Shown: piece after piece, positions 26,576-35,649 of the stretch
How positions within the stretch are numbered: position 1 is the first letter of the stretch
Layout of the letters: the number at the start of each line of letters is the position of its first letter
Origin: Verrucomicrobiota bacterium
GTDB taxonomy: Bacteria; Verrucomicrobiota; Verrucomicrobiia; Opitutales; Opitutaceae
Assembly (NCBI GenBank): GCA_016235555.1
Contig: JACRKC010000088.1
Location: 62,001-126,000, forward strand
Length of the DNA stretch: 64,000 nt
Direction of reading: 5' to 3'
Made by a program: the position numbers and the translations under genes
Notes under the pieces: generated by a model
Told to the model about the DNA's origin: nothing
Seen by the model: only the letters and a program-made list of their open reading frames with translations
Database searches by the model: none

Positions 26576-27331
26576 ATGATGCGCGTTTCCGTTGTGAGAG
26601 GGCTGCTGATGGGGGTCGCGATGTGCGCGACGGCGATGGTCCGGGCCGACCAGGCGGCGGACATTGCGCGAATTCATCTCGAGGCGATCGGCGGAGCGGA
26701 GCGCATCGCGGCGTTGAAGGCGCTGCGCATGACCGGCCTCGTCGCGGTGGCGGACAAGCGCATGCGCTTCACAATGGTGGCGGCGCGTCCGGACCGGGTC
26801 CGGCTCGAAACCGAATCGGGCGGGCGCACACTGGTGCATGCCAGCGATGGGGTGGAGCCACCGTGGGAATTCGACACCGGGACGTGGCCGCCGCAGTTCA
26901 AGACCATGGGCGAGAGCGCGGCCAAGGCCTTCGTGGCCGATGCGGAGTTCGACGATCCGCTGGTCGCGGGGCCGGCGCGCGGGTTCACCCTCGACTATGC
27001 GGGCGAAGTGCCGGTGGGGGAGCGCAAACTCCTGCGCGTGCTGGTGACGAAGGCGCTGAAGGAGCAGTTCTCGCTGCTGATCGACCCGGAGACCTACTTC
27101 ATCGTGATGCGCGTGGACGAACGACTGGGCGCGGGCGGGCGCAAGCGGCAGGTGGTGACGCGCTACGACGATTTCCGGCCGGTCGACGGCGTGTTGCTGC
27201 CGCACCGGGTGACGCTGCTGACCGACAATCGCATCGAGCAGCAGATGCTCATGGAGCGGATCGAAACGAATCCGGCGTTGAAGCCGGAATTGTTCACGCG
27301 GCCGAAGGCGGCCACGGGCGAGAAGAAGTAA
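26576..27331 (+). CDS. Exported LolA-like (outer-membrane lipoprotein-sorting-like) protein
   Basis: About 251 residues from ATG 26576; a longer frame begins at 26531, but a start at 26576 or 26579 gives a clean signal peptide (VVRGLLMGVAMCATAMVRA). The mature part starts DQAADIARIHLEAIGGAERIAALKALRMTG and continues as LolA/LppX-like half-barrel strands, for example FSLLIDPETYFIVMRVDE and YDDFRPVDGVLLPHRV. Such proteins bind lipid acyl chains in the periplasm. There is no lipobox cysteine. Specific function is unknown. Confidence 0.72.
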   Translation: MMRVSVVRGLLMGVAMCATAMVRADQAADIARIHLEAIGGAERIAALKALRMTGLVAVADKRMRFTMVAARPDRVRLETESGGRTLVHASDGVEPPWEFDTGTWPPQFKTMGESAAKAFVADAEFDDPLVAGPARGFTLDYAGEVPVGERKLLRVLVTKALKEQFSLLIDPETYFIVMRVDERLGAGGRKRQVVTRYDDFRPVDGVLLPHRVTLLTDNRIEQQMLMERIETNPALKPELFTRPKAATGEKK

Positions 27332-27386
27332 GGGCGGACGGTTTCACGGCTTGCCAGTGCGGGCCGGCTCGGGTGTTCTCCCGCGC

Positions 27387-27887
27387 ATGGCACTCTACGG
27401 TTCGATCGAAACGGTGCGGGAGCAGGCACCCAAGCAGGGCGGGATCGCGACGGCGTTTGCGTATCTCGACGAACTCATGCAACCGGGCTCCGCCGCGCAC
27501 GCGCGGGTGCGGGCGATCGCACCGGGAGACACGGTGAAGACGGAGCTGGCCGGCGGCGTGTTTGTGATCGAGCAGACTTACGAAACGAGGCTGCGGGCGG
27601 ACGGATTTTTCGAGTCACACCGGAAGTTCATCGATGTGCAGGTGGTCGTGGAGGGCGAGGAGGCGATGGAGATCGCCGATGTCTCGCGGATGACGGTGAA
27701 GCAGCCCTACAACGAAAAGCGCGACCTCATCATCTACGAAGACAACACCGAGGCGTCGCTGCTGCGGGTGCATGCGGGACAAGTGGCGGTGTTTTTCCCG
27801 AACGACGTCCATATGCCGACGCTGCGCGTGCGGGCGGCGGCGGTGAATGTGCGCAAGTGCGTGGTGAAGGTGCCGGTCGGGCAGTGA
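27387..27887 (+). CDS. YhcH/YjgK/YiaL family protein (DUF386)
   Basis: 166 residues from ATG 27387. Family features include FVIEQTYETR, ESHRKFIDVQVVVEGEE, YNEKRDLIIYED and VAVFFPNDVHMP, the strands of a cupin-like barrel with likely metal-binding His and Glu. Relatives are found in sialic-acid and sugar-acid pathways and may be sugar anomerases or isomerases. It starts 55 bases after the LolA-like gene. No sugar genes adjoin it, so its pathway here is open. Confidence 0.83.
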   Translation: MALYGSIETVREQAPKQGGIATAFAYLDELMQPGSAAHARVRAIAPGDTVKTELAGGVFVIEQTYETRLRADGFFESHRKFIDVQVVVEGEEAMEIADVSRMTVKQPYNEKRDLIIYEDNTEASLLRVHAGQVAVFFPNDVHMPTLRVRAAAVNVRKCVVKVPVGQ

Positions 27888-27895
27888 CGGACCCC

Positions 27896-27918
27896 GGCGG
27901 TCATGGACCGCCGCCACA
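27896..27918. repeat. Single-arm copy of the pot-operon palindrome
   Basis: GGCGGTCATGGACCGCCGCC followed by ACA matches the right arm of 16075-16098 at 21 of 23 positions. Only one hairpin unit is present. It lies between the DUF386 gene and rlmJ. Confidence 0.7.
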
Positions 27919-27933
27919 GCAACGGCGGAGCGG

Positions 27934-28803
27934 ATGAACTACCGGCATCAATTTCATGCGGCGAATTTTGCCGACGTGATGAAACACGTCCTGCTGCTGC
28001 GACTGCTGCGGGCGATGCAGAAAAAGGAGAAAGGGTTCCTGTTCCTCGACACCCACGCGGGGCGCGGGGTCTACGATCTGGCGGCGGCCGCGCAGGGGGA
28101 CTCGCTGGCGCGCAAACCCGAGTGGCCGGATGGCATCGGGCGGCTGGCCGGAGACGCGGAGTGGCCGGCGCCCGTGGCGGAGTATCTGGAATTGGTGCGG
28201 GAGTTTCAGGAGCAGCAGGCCGGGGCGGGCGAGGGGAGCAGGTTTTATCCGGGGTCGCCGTGGTTCGCGGCGCGGATGGCGCGCGCGCAGGACCGGCTGG
28301 CGGTGTGCGAGCGGCAGCCGGAGGAATTTCTCGCGCTGGCCGCGGAGTTACGGCGCGTGCCGCGCGCGGCGGTGCATGAGATGGATGGTTACACGGCGGT
28401 GCGGGCGATGCTGCCGCCGCCGGAACGCCGGGCGCTGGTGCTGATCGATCCGCCCTACGAGGCGCAGAACGAATTTGCGCGGATCGTGCGGGCGCTGGCC
28501 GACGGGCTGCGCCGGCTGCCGGCGGGAGTGTTTGCCGTGTGGTATCCGCTCACGCAGCGCGCGCGCCTCGCTGAATTTTTCGGCGAACTGCGGGCGATGA
28601 ACCTGCCGCCGACGGTGGCGCTGGAGCTGATGATCGCGGGCGACGAGTCGCCGATCAAATTGCGCGGTTGCGGCCTGCTGGTGGTGAATCCGCCGTGGCA
28701 GTTTGAGGTCGAGGTGCGGCCGGCGCTGGAATTACTCGCGAAGGTGCTCGCGCAGGGGCCGGGCGACGGGGCGCGGGTGGAGTGGATTGTGGCCGAACGC
28801 TGA
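27934..28803 (+). CDS. rlmJ: 23S rRNA (adenine-2030-N6)-methyltransferase
   Basis: 289 residues beginning MNYRHQFHAANFADVMKHV, the diagnostic N-terminus of RlmJ, with the SAM-binding FLDTHAGRGVYDL and the catalytic IDPPYE (DPPY of N6-adenine methyltransferases) near residue 170. It methylates A2030 of 23S rRNA. The length agrees with the family (about 280). It faces the histidine-kinase gene convergently, with a hairpin between them. Confidence 0.95.
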   Translation: MNYRHQFHAANFADVMKHVLLLRLLRAMQKKEKGFLFLDTHAGRGVYDLAAAAQGDSLARKPEWPDGIGRLAGDAEWPAPVAEYLELVREFQEQQAGAGEGSRFYPGSPWFAARMARAQDRLAVCERQPEEFLALAAELRRVPRAAVHEMDGYTAVRAMLPPPERRALVLIDPPYEAQNEFARIVRALADGLRRLPAGVFAVWYPLTQRARLAEFFGELRAMNLPPTVALELMIAGDESPIKLRGCGLLVVNPPWQFEVEVRPALELLAKVLAQGPGDGARVEWIVAER

Positions 28804-28816
28804 GGCGGGCGGACGA

Positions 28817-28837
28817 AGCGCGTTGAGGCAACGCGCT
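28817..28837. repeat. Hairpin between convergent rlmJ and kinase gene
   Basis: AGCGCGTT (28817-28824) and AACGCGCT (28830-28837) pair perfectly around GAGGC. It could terminate both genes but has no T-run on either side. It resembles the other single-unit palindromes in form. Confidence 0.55.
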
Positions 28838-28842
28838 GCACC

Positions 28843-30717
28843 TCACGCGGGGGGCAGGTGGCGGGAGAGGACGCCGGCGAGCAGTTCGAAGCGGACGGGT
28901 TTGCTGAGGAAATCGTTCATGCCCGCGGCGAGGCAGGATTCGCGCACCGTGGTGCTCGCATTGGCGGTGAGCGCCACGATGGTGAGCGGGCGGCCGGCCA
29001 GTTTCTGGCGGATCTGGCGCGTGGCCTCCATGCCGTCGATGCCGGGGAGCTGGCAATCCATCAGCACGATGTCGAAATCGTCCGGGCTGGCCTTCTCGAT
29101 CGCGACTTCGCCGTCCGGCGCGAACGAGGGCGTGAGGTTCATCTTTTTCAGGAAGAGATCGATGACCTGCTGGTTGACGGAGTCGTCTTCGACCACGAGC
29201 ACGCGGCCCTTGAGCGTGGGCGTGACAAATTTCGGGGCCTCGGCGGGCGCTGCGACGACGGTGATGTCGGGCAGCTGGCACGGCACGATCACGCGGAAGG
29301 TGGAGCCCTTGTTGAGCACGCTCGAAACCTGGAGCGCTCCACCCATGGCCTGGGAGATGCGCTGCGAGATCGCGAGGCCGAGACCGGTGCCGCCGTATTT
29401 GCGGCTCATCGAGCTGTCGGCCTGGGTGAACGGTTTGAACAGCCGCTCCTGTGCGGCGGAGTCGATGCCGATGCCGGTGTCTTTCACCGTGAAGTGCATC
29501 ATGGCCTTCGTCGGGGTGCGTTCGACGCAGTCGACGAACAGCTCCACCTTGCCCTTGTCGGTGAACTTGATCGCGTTGCCGATGAGGTTGACGAGCACCT
29601 GGCGGAGACGGGCGGAGTCGCCGATGATGACGCCGGGCAGGCTGTCGCCGAGGATGAGATCGAGGGCGAGGCCCTTGTCGCGCGCGCGGGCGTGGAGGAG
29701 ATCGATGACGCTGCGGGCCATGGTGGCCGGCGGGAAAGGCGCGGCCTCGAGCTCGAGGCGGCCGGCTTCGATCTTGGAGAAGTCGAGCACGTCGTTGAGC
29801 AGGAGCAGGAGAGCCTCGGCGGAATCGGAGGCGGTCTTGAGGTAGCCGCGCTGCTCGGAGGTGAGGTCGGTGTCGCGCACGACGCGCAACATGCCGAGCA
29901 CGCCGTTCATCGGCGTGCGGATTTCGTGCGAGATGACGGCGAGGAAGTCGCTCTTGGACTTGCTGGCGAGTTCGGCCTTTTCGGTGGCTTCGCGCAGTTC
30001 GACCTCGCGGGCTTCGCGGCGCGCCACCTCGGCGGTCAGTTGCTCGGCCATCGATTCGCGTTCGAAGCTGTGCACCAGGGCATCGGACAGTGTCTGGTGA
30101 TTGCGCTGCGTCGAGTGACCGATGAACAGCCCGAACATCACGACGCACACGCCGGAAATCGCTCCCGTCAGATCGCCGCGGGCGAAACAGTAGAGCGCGA
30201 CCGGAGCGAGGATGGCGGTCAGGTAGATGATGCTGCCCTTGCGCATGGGCAGCAGCAGCCGGGCGGCGCCGGCGGTGATGCCGGCGAGCATCAGCATGTG
30301 CATCGCACCGAGCAGGCTGCCATCGTGGAGCACGGAAAACAGCCACGGGGTCACGCCCCAGAGCAGGCCGCTGATCGAAGTGGCGACGACATACGCGAGC
30401 GCCCAGCGGCGGGTTTCCTCGGGCGAGGGAGTGCGCTGCATGAACGCCCAGGCCAGCCAGAATCGCGCGCCCGCGGCCGCGATCACGAAGCAGAGCCACG
30501 CCCAGACGACCGGCGTGCTGGCTTGGGAGGAAACGATGCCGGCGAAGGCGACCGCAGTCAGGGTGGACGCGACGGTGCCGAAGCGCAGTTCGCGGAAAGC
30601 CATGCGCACCAGTTCGACCCGCGCCTTGATCTGGTTCGGATCGGTGGGCGAGGGCGGCACGGGCGAGGCGGCTGGCGAGGGCGGGAGGCTGGCGGAACTG
30701 GCGACTTCAACGGGCAT
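28843..30717 (-). CDS. Hybrid sensor histidine kinase
   Basis: 624 residues from ATG 30717; a TTG codon 39 bases upstream gives an unlikely longer form. After a Pro/Ser-rich start there are about five to six membrane segments (roughly residues 45-200), then a HisKA domain with FLAVISHEIRTPMNG (H264), an HATPase with N-box NLIGNAIKFTD, G1 DTGIGI and G2 GGTGLGL, and a C-terminal receiver (VVEDDSVNQQV, phospho-acceptor D554 in LMDCQLPG). There is no HPt domain or separate regulator nearby, so its output partner lies elsewhere. The membrane region is not a recognised sensor; the signal is unknown. Confidence 0.92.
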   Translation of the reverse strand: MPVEVASSASLPPSPAASPVPPSPTDPNQIKARVELVRMAFRELRFGTVASTLTAVAFAGIVSSQASTPVVWAWLCFVIAAAGARFWLAWAFMQRTPSPEETRRWALAYVVATSISGLLWGVTPWLFSVLHDGSLLGAMHMLMLAGITAGAARLLLPMRKGSIIYLTAILAPVALYCFARGDLTGAISGVCVVMFGLFIGHSTQRNHQTLSDALVHSFERESMAEQLTAEVARREAREVELREATEKAELASKSKSDFLAVISHEIRTPMNGVLGMLRVVRDTDLTSEQRGYLKTASDSAEALLLLLNDVLDFSKIEAGRLELEAAPFPPATMARSVIDLLHARARDKGLALDLILGDSLPGVIIGDSARLRQVLVNLIGNAIKFTDKGKVELFVDCVERTPTKAMMHFTVKDTGIGIDSAAQERLFKPFTQADSSMSRKYGGTGLGLAISQRISQAMGGALQVSSVLNKGSTFRVIVPCQLPDITVVAAPAEAPKFVTPTLKGRVLVVEDDSVNQQVIDLFLKKMNLTPSFAPDGEVAIEKASPDDFDIVLMDCQLPGIDGMEATRQIRQKLAGRPLTIVALTANASTTVRESCLAAGMNDFLSKPVRFELLAGVLSRHLPPA

Positions 30718-30806
30718 GGAGCGCGAGAGAGAAACGACGGTTGCACTACGTTGCAACCCGCGGATGAGCTTGGCGAGGCGGGAGATTGGGGACGTTCATG
30801 GCGGGG

Positions 30807-30940
30807 TGTGACTCAAACTGATGTCAGTGATTTGTAGCGCGGTCTATGACCGCCGTCGTTGCGCCAAGGGTATTCGTTCGGCGGTCATAGACCGCCGCTA
30901 CAACCGAGGCATTCGAGAACTGACATCAGTTTGAGTTACA
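30807..30940. repeat. Nested double palindrome upstream of the kinase gene
   Basis: Outer arms 30807-30828 and 30919-30940 are reverse complements at 21 of 22 positions (core CAAACTGATGTCAGT). Inside them, arms 30832-30854 and 30880-30903 repeat the pot-operon element with one base missing, again with TTGTAG/CTACAA borders. The two arm pairs have unrelated sequences, so the whole can fold as a two-tier hairpin of about 134 bases. Confidence 0.85.
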
Positions 30941-32011
30941 CCCTTCACGGTGAGGGAACGGCCGCCGGTGTGCGCGGGGCCCGGCCGGCGGGTTCCGACG
31001 ACCGGCAGTCCTTCGGCGGCGGTCCTCCGTCCGCGGAACCGTCGGGCTGCGCCGCGACGCAGTGAGTTCCGTCAGATTTGCGCGGCTTGGTGCTGTGCGG
31101 GATATGGCCTGCGAGGCGGAGCACACAGCGCGCAGACTCGCCCGGAGAGACCTCACGGGAGTGCCGTAATTGCGGCGCGGCCGCCGAACCGATCAGCGCC
31201 CTGGATGGAACGAGGGGATCGCCTCGTAGTAGAAAGCGGTGCCTTCAACCGCCGGAGGATGCACCTCCAGCGGGGGCGCGCGGAACACCGGCCGGTTCCA
31301 CAGCACATCCGCGCGGGTGACGACGCGCACCAGAGCCGGAGGCTCGGTGGCGGCGGACGGACGAACTGTGGGCGGTGGCAGATGCATGGGATCGGAGAAG
31401 ACCGTGATGGCACGCAAAGGTGCCCGAGAATTTCAGCGAGGCAACGGCTCAGGCGGATCGGGTGCGTTTGGACGAAAAATTCACCATGAAGGGGAGATCG
31501 TAATGGATTTGCCGGGGCGTCGGAAGTGTCGGCGGGCGAAACTGCGGCCGGCCCCAAGCGACGTCCGTGCGCAAGGGATGCCCGCTGAATCCCTCGTCCC
31601 GCGGGGCGGCGGCGGGGACGGCGGAGGCGAAGGGCAGGGGCGGCGCGTTCATCGGGTGGCGGTTTCCAAGGGATGGCATCGGCACGTGCGCGGCGGGCTT
31701 GAGCGGATTCGTCGACGGCACGGCTGGCGTGCGCAAGGCGGAAGGCGGCGGCAGGAGGGTGGCCGATCCGGCGCTCCAAGGCAAAAATCCGGCGGTTGGA
31801 AACCGCCGCTCCGACGGCGCGGTGGCGGCGGGAGGGACAGACGGAGGCGTGCGGGTTCAACACGTTTGCAAACTGCGCCCTTGCCGAGCACGGATGCGCC
31901 GCTCAACTTCGGGGCCGCTTGCCCCCATCCCCTGCATCTTCCCGGCGTCGTGCCGTGCGCCGGTCCGTCACTTTTGCTCAGCGATAACCCCCTCCATCCA
32001 CATTCATATCT
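30941..32011. other. About 1 kb without a convincing gene; possible decayed minus-strand gene
   Basis: No frame across this stretch looks like a normal protein. On the minus strand two frames separated by stops and a frame change (31784-31449 and 31417-31193) encode proline-rich segments with a similar motif: TDVAWGRPQFRPPTL and ADVLWNRPVFRAPPL (roughly 9 of 15 identical). This may be a frameshifted remnant of a repeat-containing protein or chance. A single hairpin lies at 31791-31812. No promoter for the MFS gene could be recognised. Confidence 0.35.
31791..31812. repeat. Single-unit palindrome
   Basis: GGCGGTT-GGA-AACCGCC followed by GCTCC. It has the same stem-plus-GCT border layout as the 27896 copy but a different stem end. 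Confidence 0.55.
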
Positions 32012-33598
32012 ATGAGTAACGAACAAGTCAGCAACGAGGCGGCAGCCTCCAACGCCCAGCGCCTGCTCTGGGCCGGATTCATGGCCATTCTGGCCGCGGG
32101 CATGGGCTTCGCCATCCGTGGCGGAATCTTCGACAACTGGCAGCACGACTTCGGTTTCACGGCCACCCAGCTCGGCGCCATTGGCGGGTGGGGGTTCACC
32201 GGGTTCTGCTTCGGCATCATCATCGGCGGCGTGGTCGCGGACAAAATCGGCTACGGTTGGCTGGTGATCGTGGCGTTCGTCTGCCACTTGGTGTCGGCGT
32301 TCATCACCTTTGGCGCGACCAATCCGCAGAACGCCTACTTCATGCTGTCGCTGGGCATGTTCATCTTCGCCTACGCCAACGGCACGCTCGAAGCGGTCGC
32401 CAATCCGCTCGTCGCGACGCTCTTCCCGCATAACCGCACGCACTTCCTGAACATCCTCCATGCGAGCTGGCCCGCCGGCCTCGTGCTCGGCTCGGTGTGC
32501 GGCTGGATTCTCGACGACAAGCTCCAGCTCAACTGGAAGCTCCAACTCGCGATCTACCTCGTGCCGACAGTGATCTACGGCCTGATGTTCATGGGGCAGG
32601 CGATGCCGAAATCGGAAGCCTCCCAGAAGGGCGCCAAGTTGAGCGAGATGTTCCACGATGTCGGCCTGCTCGGTGCCGCGGTCGTGTGCTACCTGCTCGC
32701 GCAGTTCTTCACCAACAGCCTCGGTTTGGATCCGATGGTGGGCTACGTGATCGGCGGCGCGCTCTGGATCGTGGTCGGGGTGATCACCAAGTTCTCGATC
32801 GGCTCGGTGCTGCTCTTCGTGCTCTTCATCACGCACGTCCTGCTCGGCGCCGTCGAACTCGGCACGGACGGCTGGATCCAGAACATCACGGGCAACCTCT
32901 TCACGTCGGAGCAGGGCAAGTGGCTCTTCATCTGGACCTCCGCGATCATGTTCAGCCTGCGGTTCTGCGCACACTGGATTGAGAAGAACCTCAAGCTCTC
33001 GCCGATCGGCCTCCTGCTGGTGTGCGCCGTCCTCGCCGTCGTGGGCCTGCGCCTCGCGAGCGGGATGCAGACCTTCGCGATGGCGCTGATCGCGCTCGGC
33101 ATCTACGCGGTCGGCAAGACCTTCTTCTGGCCCACCATGCTCGCCGTCGCCTCGGATCGGTTCCCGCGCACCGGGGCGGTGGCCATCTCCATCATGGGCG
33201 GCCTTGGCATGCTCTCCGCCGGCATGATCGGCGGCCCGGGTCTCGGCTACGCCAAGGATCGCTTCGCCGCGGAAGAGTTGAAGGCGAAGAACCAGGCCGT
33301 CTACAACGACGTGAAGGCCAAGGATCCGTCGAAATTCTTCTTCCTGGATCCGATCAACGCCATCGATGGCAAGAAGCTCTCGGAGGCGAAGGAAGCGAAG
33401 CAGAAGACACCGGCCCAGACGGCGATGGTGACCGCGGACCAACAGGGCGATCGCGCGACGCTCAAGGCGGACTCGTTCATCCCGCTCACCATGGCGGTGA
33501 TCTACCTCGGCCTGCTCCTCTATTTCAAGACGATCGGCGGCTACAAGGTGCTGAATATCGACGAAGAGATTGCGGCGGAGAAAGCCCGCAACTCATAG
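32012..33598 (+). CDS. MFS transporter, sugar-type
   Basis: 528 residues, 12 or more hydrophobic segments. The MFS loop 2-3 motif is seen as [15 protein letters not shown]; the other half carries a long soluble insert (about residues 415-480, [20 protein letters not shown]) rich in Lys and Glu before the final segments. Overall it resembles MFS sugar permeases common in Planctomycetes and Verrucomicrobia. It ends in a charged tail and a strong terminator. The substrate is not visible; no catabolic genes adjoin it. Confidence 0.82.
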   Translation: MSNEQVSNEAAASNAQRLLWAGFMAILAAGMGFAIRGGIFDNWQHDFGFTATQLGAIGGWGFTGFCFGIIIGGVVADKIGYGWLVIVAFVCHLVSAFITFGATNPQNAYFMLSLGMFIFAYANGTLEAVANPLVATLFPHNRTHFLNILHASWPAGLVLGSVCGWILDDKLQLNWKLQLAIYLVPTVIYGLMFMGQAMPKSEASQKGAKLSEMFHDVGLLGAAVVCYLLAQFFTNSLGLDPMVGYVIGGALWIVVGVITKFSIGSVLLFVLFITHVLLGAVELGTDGWIQNITGNLFTSEQGKWLFIWTSAIMFSLRFCAHWIEKNLKLSPIGLLLVCAVLAVVGLRLASGMQTFAMALIALGIYAVGKTFFWPTMLAVASDRFPRTGAVAISIMGGLGMLSAGMIGGPGLGYAKDRFAAEELKAKNQAVYNDVKAKDPSKFFFLDPINAIDGKKLSEAKEAKQKTPAQTAMVTADQQGDRATLKADSFIPLTMAVIYLGLLLYFKTIGGYKVLNIDEEIAAEKARNS

Positions 33599-33625
33599 GC
33601 GCCGGGCGCAGACTCTGTCCCGGAC

Positions 33626-33662
33626 CGCAGCGGTGGCCTTGAGCCCCCGCTGCGTTTTTTTT
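33626..33662 (+). terminator. Rho-independent terminator after the MFS gene
   Basis: CGCAGCGG (33626-33633) pairs with CCGCTGCG (33647-33654) and is followed by eight T. This is a clear intrinsic terminator 28 bases after the stop codon. Confidence 0.88.
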
Positions 33663-33759
33663 GGAAAACGCAGCGATGCTCACGCGAGCCGCTGACGGCC
33701 GGGACGGAAAAAATTCCCAATCAGGAGAAGCGTTTGGCTTGGCAGGACCGCCGTCTGTC

Positions 33760-33795
33760 GGCGGGCCGCGGCCCGGCCACGAGGGCCGGCCCGCC
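33760..33795. repeat. GC-only palindrome downstream of the Hsp20 gene
   Basis: GGCGGGCC (33760-33767) and GGCCCGCC (33788-33795) with further G/C pairing inside (GGCCCGGCC against GGGCCGGC). It lies between the MFS terminator and the end of the convergent Hsp20 gene. There is no T-run. Confidence 0.5.
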
Positions 33796-33820
33796 GATCC
33801 AAGGTCTGTCGTGATCGGTA

Positions 33821-34213
33821 TTACGCGACGCGCCTGATCCGCGCGGCGGCGGCGGCCCGCTTCGGCAACGCGACGGTGAGCACGCCGTGACGAATCTCGG
33901 CTTGCATCGCCTCGTAAGCGAAGTGGTGGCCCAGCCGCAACCGGAGCTGGTAGTCGCGCTGCGCGGTTTCGAGGTGCAGCGCCTGCCAGTTGACGCGGAC
34001 AAAATGGGATTTGCGGGCCGTGATGGTCAGGTCAGCGCCGCGCGCCTCAATCTCCACACCCGCGGCTTCGACGCCGGGGACGTAGACAGTGAGCTTCATC
34101 GCATCGCGCTGATCTTTGCAGTCGTAGTTCGGCTGGCGGAAGGTCTCCGGGGAAACCGTGGCCGGGCTCGCGGTGCGACTCGTCGGGATCAGGGTGTGGA
34201 TGTTTGATTTCAT
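33821..34213 (-). CDS. Hsp20/alpha-crystallin small heat-shock protein
   Basis: 130 residues. An unstructured start (about 30 residues) is followed by an alpha-crystallin domain: AMKLTVYVPGVEAAGVEIEARGADLTITARK and HGVLTVALPKR at the end, with the beta6 region LRLRLGHHFAYEAMQAEI. It holds unfolded proteins for refolding. The C-terminal IxI motif that usually links dimers is absent (RIRRVA), so oligomer assembly may differ. It is a single gene, convergent with the MFS transporter. Confidence 0.85.
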   Translation of the reverse strand: MKSNIHTLIPTSRTASPATVSPETFRQPNYDCKDQRDAMKLTVYVPGVEAAGVEIEARGADLTITARKSHFVRVNWQALHLETAQRDYQLRLRLGHHFAYEAMQAEIRHGVLTVALPKRAAAAARIRRVA

Positions 34214-34540
34214 GGGAGGAAAAACGAACGAAAGCGTTTCCTCGGTGGTTTGGTGAACCGCCGGGCTTTTCAGAGGCTAAACGCTTCCTTGGTCAGGAGG
34301 TTTAGTGCTGGGTGCCCGGGCCGGTTTTTTTATTCCAAACGGAGACGACAACCGGTCGCACCATGGCACAGCGCTGCTGGCCCGGCGTAAAGCGGGCGCC
34401 AGAGCGGCGGGCGATATGGTGGACGGAGGCGGTCATCGAATCAGGTGCGTCACGCTGCATATTGCAGCCGGCGTGCCAAGCACCGATTTTTTGTGACGCG
34501 GAAGATTGCAGGCCGCTGTGCCGTCCGGCAGCGTGGGCGC
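34214..34540. other. Divergent intergenic region, Hsp20 / MazG-like
   Basis: 327 bases without a gene. AAAGCGTTTCCT (near 34228) and AAACGCTTCCTT (near 34281) are related 12-base words flanking the presumed Hsp20 promoter. No sigma-32-like or CIRCE element was recognised. Confidence 0.3.
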
Positions 34541-34915
34541 ATGGCCGCACTTTCCGACTCCACCACCACCCTGGCCGATTTGAAGGCCCGCATCCTCGCC
34601 TTCGTGCGCGAGCGGGATTGGGAACAATTTCACTCGCCGAAAAACCTCAGCATGGCGCTCGCGGCGGAGAGCGGCGAACTCATGGAGCACTTCCTCTGGG
34701 CGACGCCGGAGCAGTCGGCGGCGATCGCGCGCGATCCGGCGAAGCGCCAGAAAATTGCCGACGAGCTCGCCGATGTGGTGATCTACGCGATGGAATTCGC
34801 CAATATCACGGACCTCGACCTCGCCGCTGCGATCGAGACGAAGATGGCGGCGAACGCAAAAAAGTATCCCGTCGAAAAAGCGAAGGGGCGCTCGGAGAAG
34901 TATACCGAGCTCTGA
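34541..34915 (+). CDS. MazG-like nucleotide pyrophosphohydrolase
   Basis: 124 residues from ATG 34541. It has the all-alpha NTP-PPase motif: WEQFHSPKNLSMALAAESGEL with the metal glutamates, then ADELADVVIYAMEFAN with the ExxD half. Such enzymes hydrolyse nucleoside triphosphates (for example dCTP or damaged dNTPs) to the monophosphate, cleaning the nucleotide pool. The length matches single-domain family members. It is a lone gene followed by a long imperfect inverted repeat. Confidence 0.85.
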   Translation: MAALSDSTTTLADLKARILAFVRERDWEQFHSPKNLSMALAAESGELMEHFLWATPEQSAAIARDPAKRQKIADELADVVIYAMEFANITDLDLAAAIETKMAANAKKYPVEKAKGRSEKYTEL

Positions 34916-34935
34916 ACTCAGAACCGGCAATGGAA

Positions 34936-35070
34936 CCACTGATGGTCACTGATGAACACTGATTCGACGGTGGTTCGCCGGCCGCAACCGCTCACCGAAA
35001 ACGTGAATTACGAATCCCGGACGATTGGTCCGCTTTCTCTGTATCAGTGCCCATTAGTGTTCATCAGTGG
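34936..35070. repeat. Long imperfect inverted repeat
   Basis: Arms 34936-34963 and 35043-35070 (28 bases each) pair at 23 positions, separated by 79 bases. The arms are built of short CACTGATG/ATCAGTG words. The stem sequence is AT-richer than its surroundings and unrelated to the other palindromes. Confidence 0.6.
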
Positions 35071-35097
35071 TTGGTGCTGCTGCCGAATTTTTACTGA

Positions 35098-35126
35098 AAG
35101 AAAAAGGCCCGGCATTTGGCCGGGCC
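35098..35126 (-). terminator. Rho-independent terminator of the DUF5069 gene
   Basis: GGCCCGGC (35106-35113) pairs perfectly with GCCGGGCC (35119-35126). On the minus strand the stem runs into a T-run (A-run 35098-35105 on the plus strand). It lies about 50 bases past the DUF5069 stop. Confidence 0.82.
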
Positions 35127-35177
35127 CGAAGGGCTGAAGAGGAAGTCCGAAGGATCCGGTCGGTGACCGGCCCTGCG

Positions 35178-35624
35178 TCACGCCTTGCCGCCGAAGGTCA
35201 GGTAGTCGTCGAAGTCGAGGATGTCGGCGAACGAGCGGATGTCGTCGCGCGCGGAGTTGTGGCCCTTGATGACGCTGGCGACCCATTCGTGGCCCGGGGC
35301 GCCGCCGGGGCCGAGTTGCTCCAGCCAGGCGGACCACGCGATCACCTCGTGGACGAGCCGCCGGGCCTTGGCGTTGACCCACTCGAGCATCTGGACGTCG
35401 GTCTGGCCGGTTTTGACCTCGGCGAGAAACGCGTCGGCCTCGATGCCGGTGAAGGCAAAGAAGCGCTGGTCGAGGGGGCAGTTGTATTTGTAGTCGCCGT
35501 TTTTGCCGGCGGCGACCGCGCGCGACTTGTCGAGCAGCCGCGCGAGGTGGGCGTAGCCGCCGAGACGCACGCGCACGCTGCGCGGCGGATGTTGGGTGAG
35601 GTCGGGAGTGCTGTAGTTGATCAT
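35178..35624 (-). CDS. DUF5069 family protein
   Basis: 148 residues: TPDLTQHPPRSVRVRLGGYAHLARLLDKSRA at the N-terminus and NCPLDQRFFAFTGI in the middle are characteristic of the DUF5069 family, which is frequent in Verrucomicrobia. It looks like a soluble helical cytoplasmic protein; function is unknown. It lies 25 bases downstream of the FmdB-like gene and both probably form one transcript ending at the terminator near 35100. Confidence 0.8.
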   Translation of the reverse strand: MINYSTPDLTQHPPRSVRVRLGGYAHLARLLDKSRAVAAGKNGDYKYNCPLDQRFFAFTGIEADAFLAEVKTGQTDVQMLEWVNAKARRLVHEVIAWSAWLEQLGPGGAPGHEWVASVIKGHNSARDDIRSFADILDFDDYLTFGGKA

Positions 35625-35649
35625 CGAAGAAATCGGTTCAGGGGCCGGC

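Noticed and set aside
28817-28837. Bidirectional terminator between rlmJ and the kinase gene
   Set aside because: A good stem but no T-run on either strand; recorded as a palindrome instead.
31153-31863. 236-codon minus-strand frame in the geneless kilobase
   Set aside because: Low-complexity Arg/Pro/Ser composition and no start context; parts of other frames look more protein-like.
34952-35137. Short plus-strand frame across the long inverted repeat
   Set aside because: Its sequence is simply the translation of the repeat arms; no coding character.
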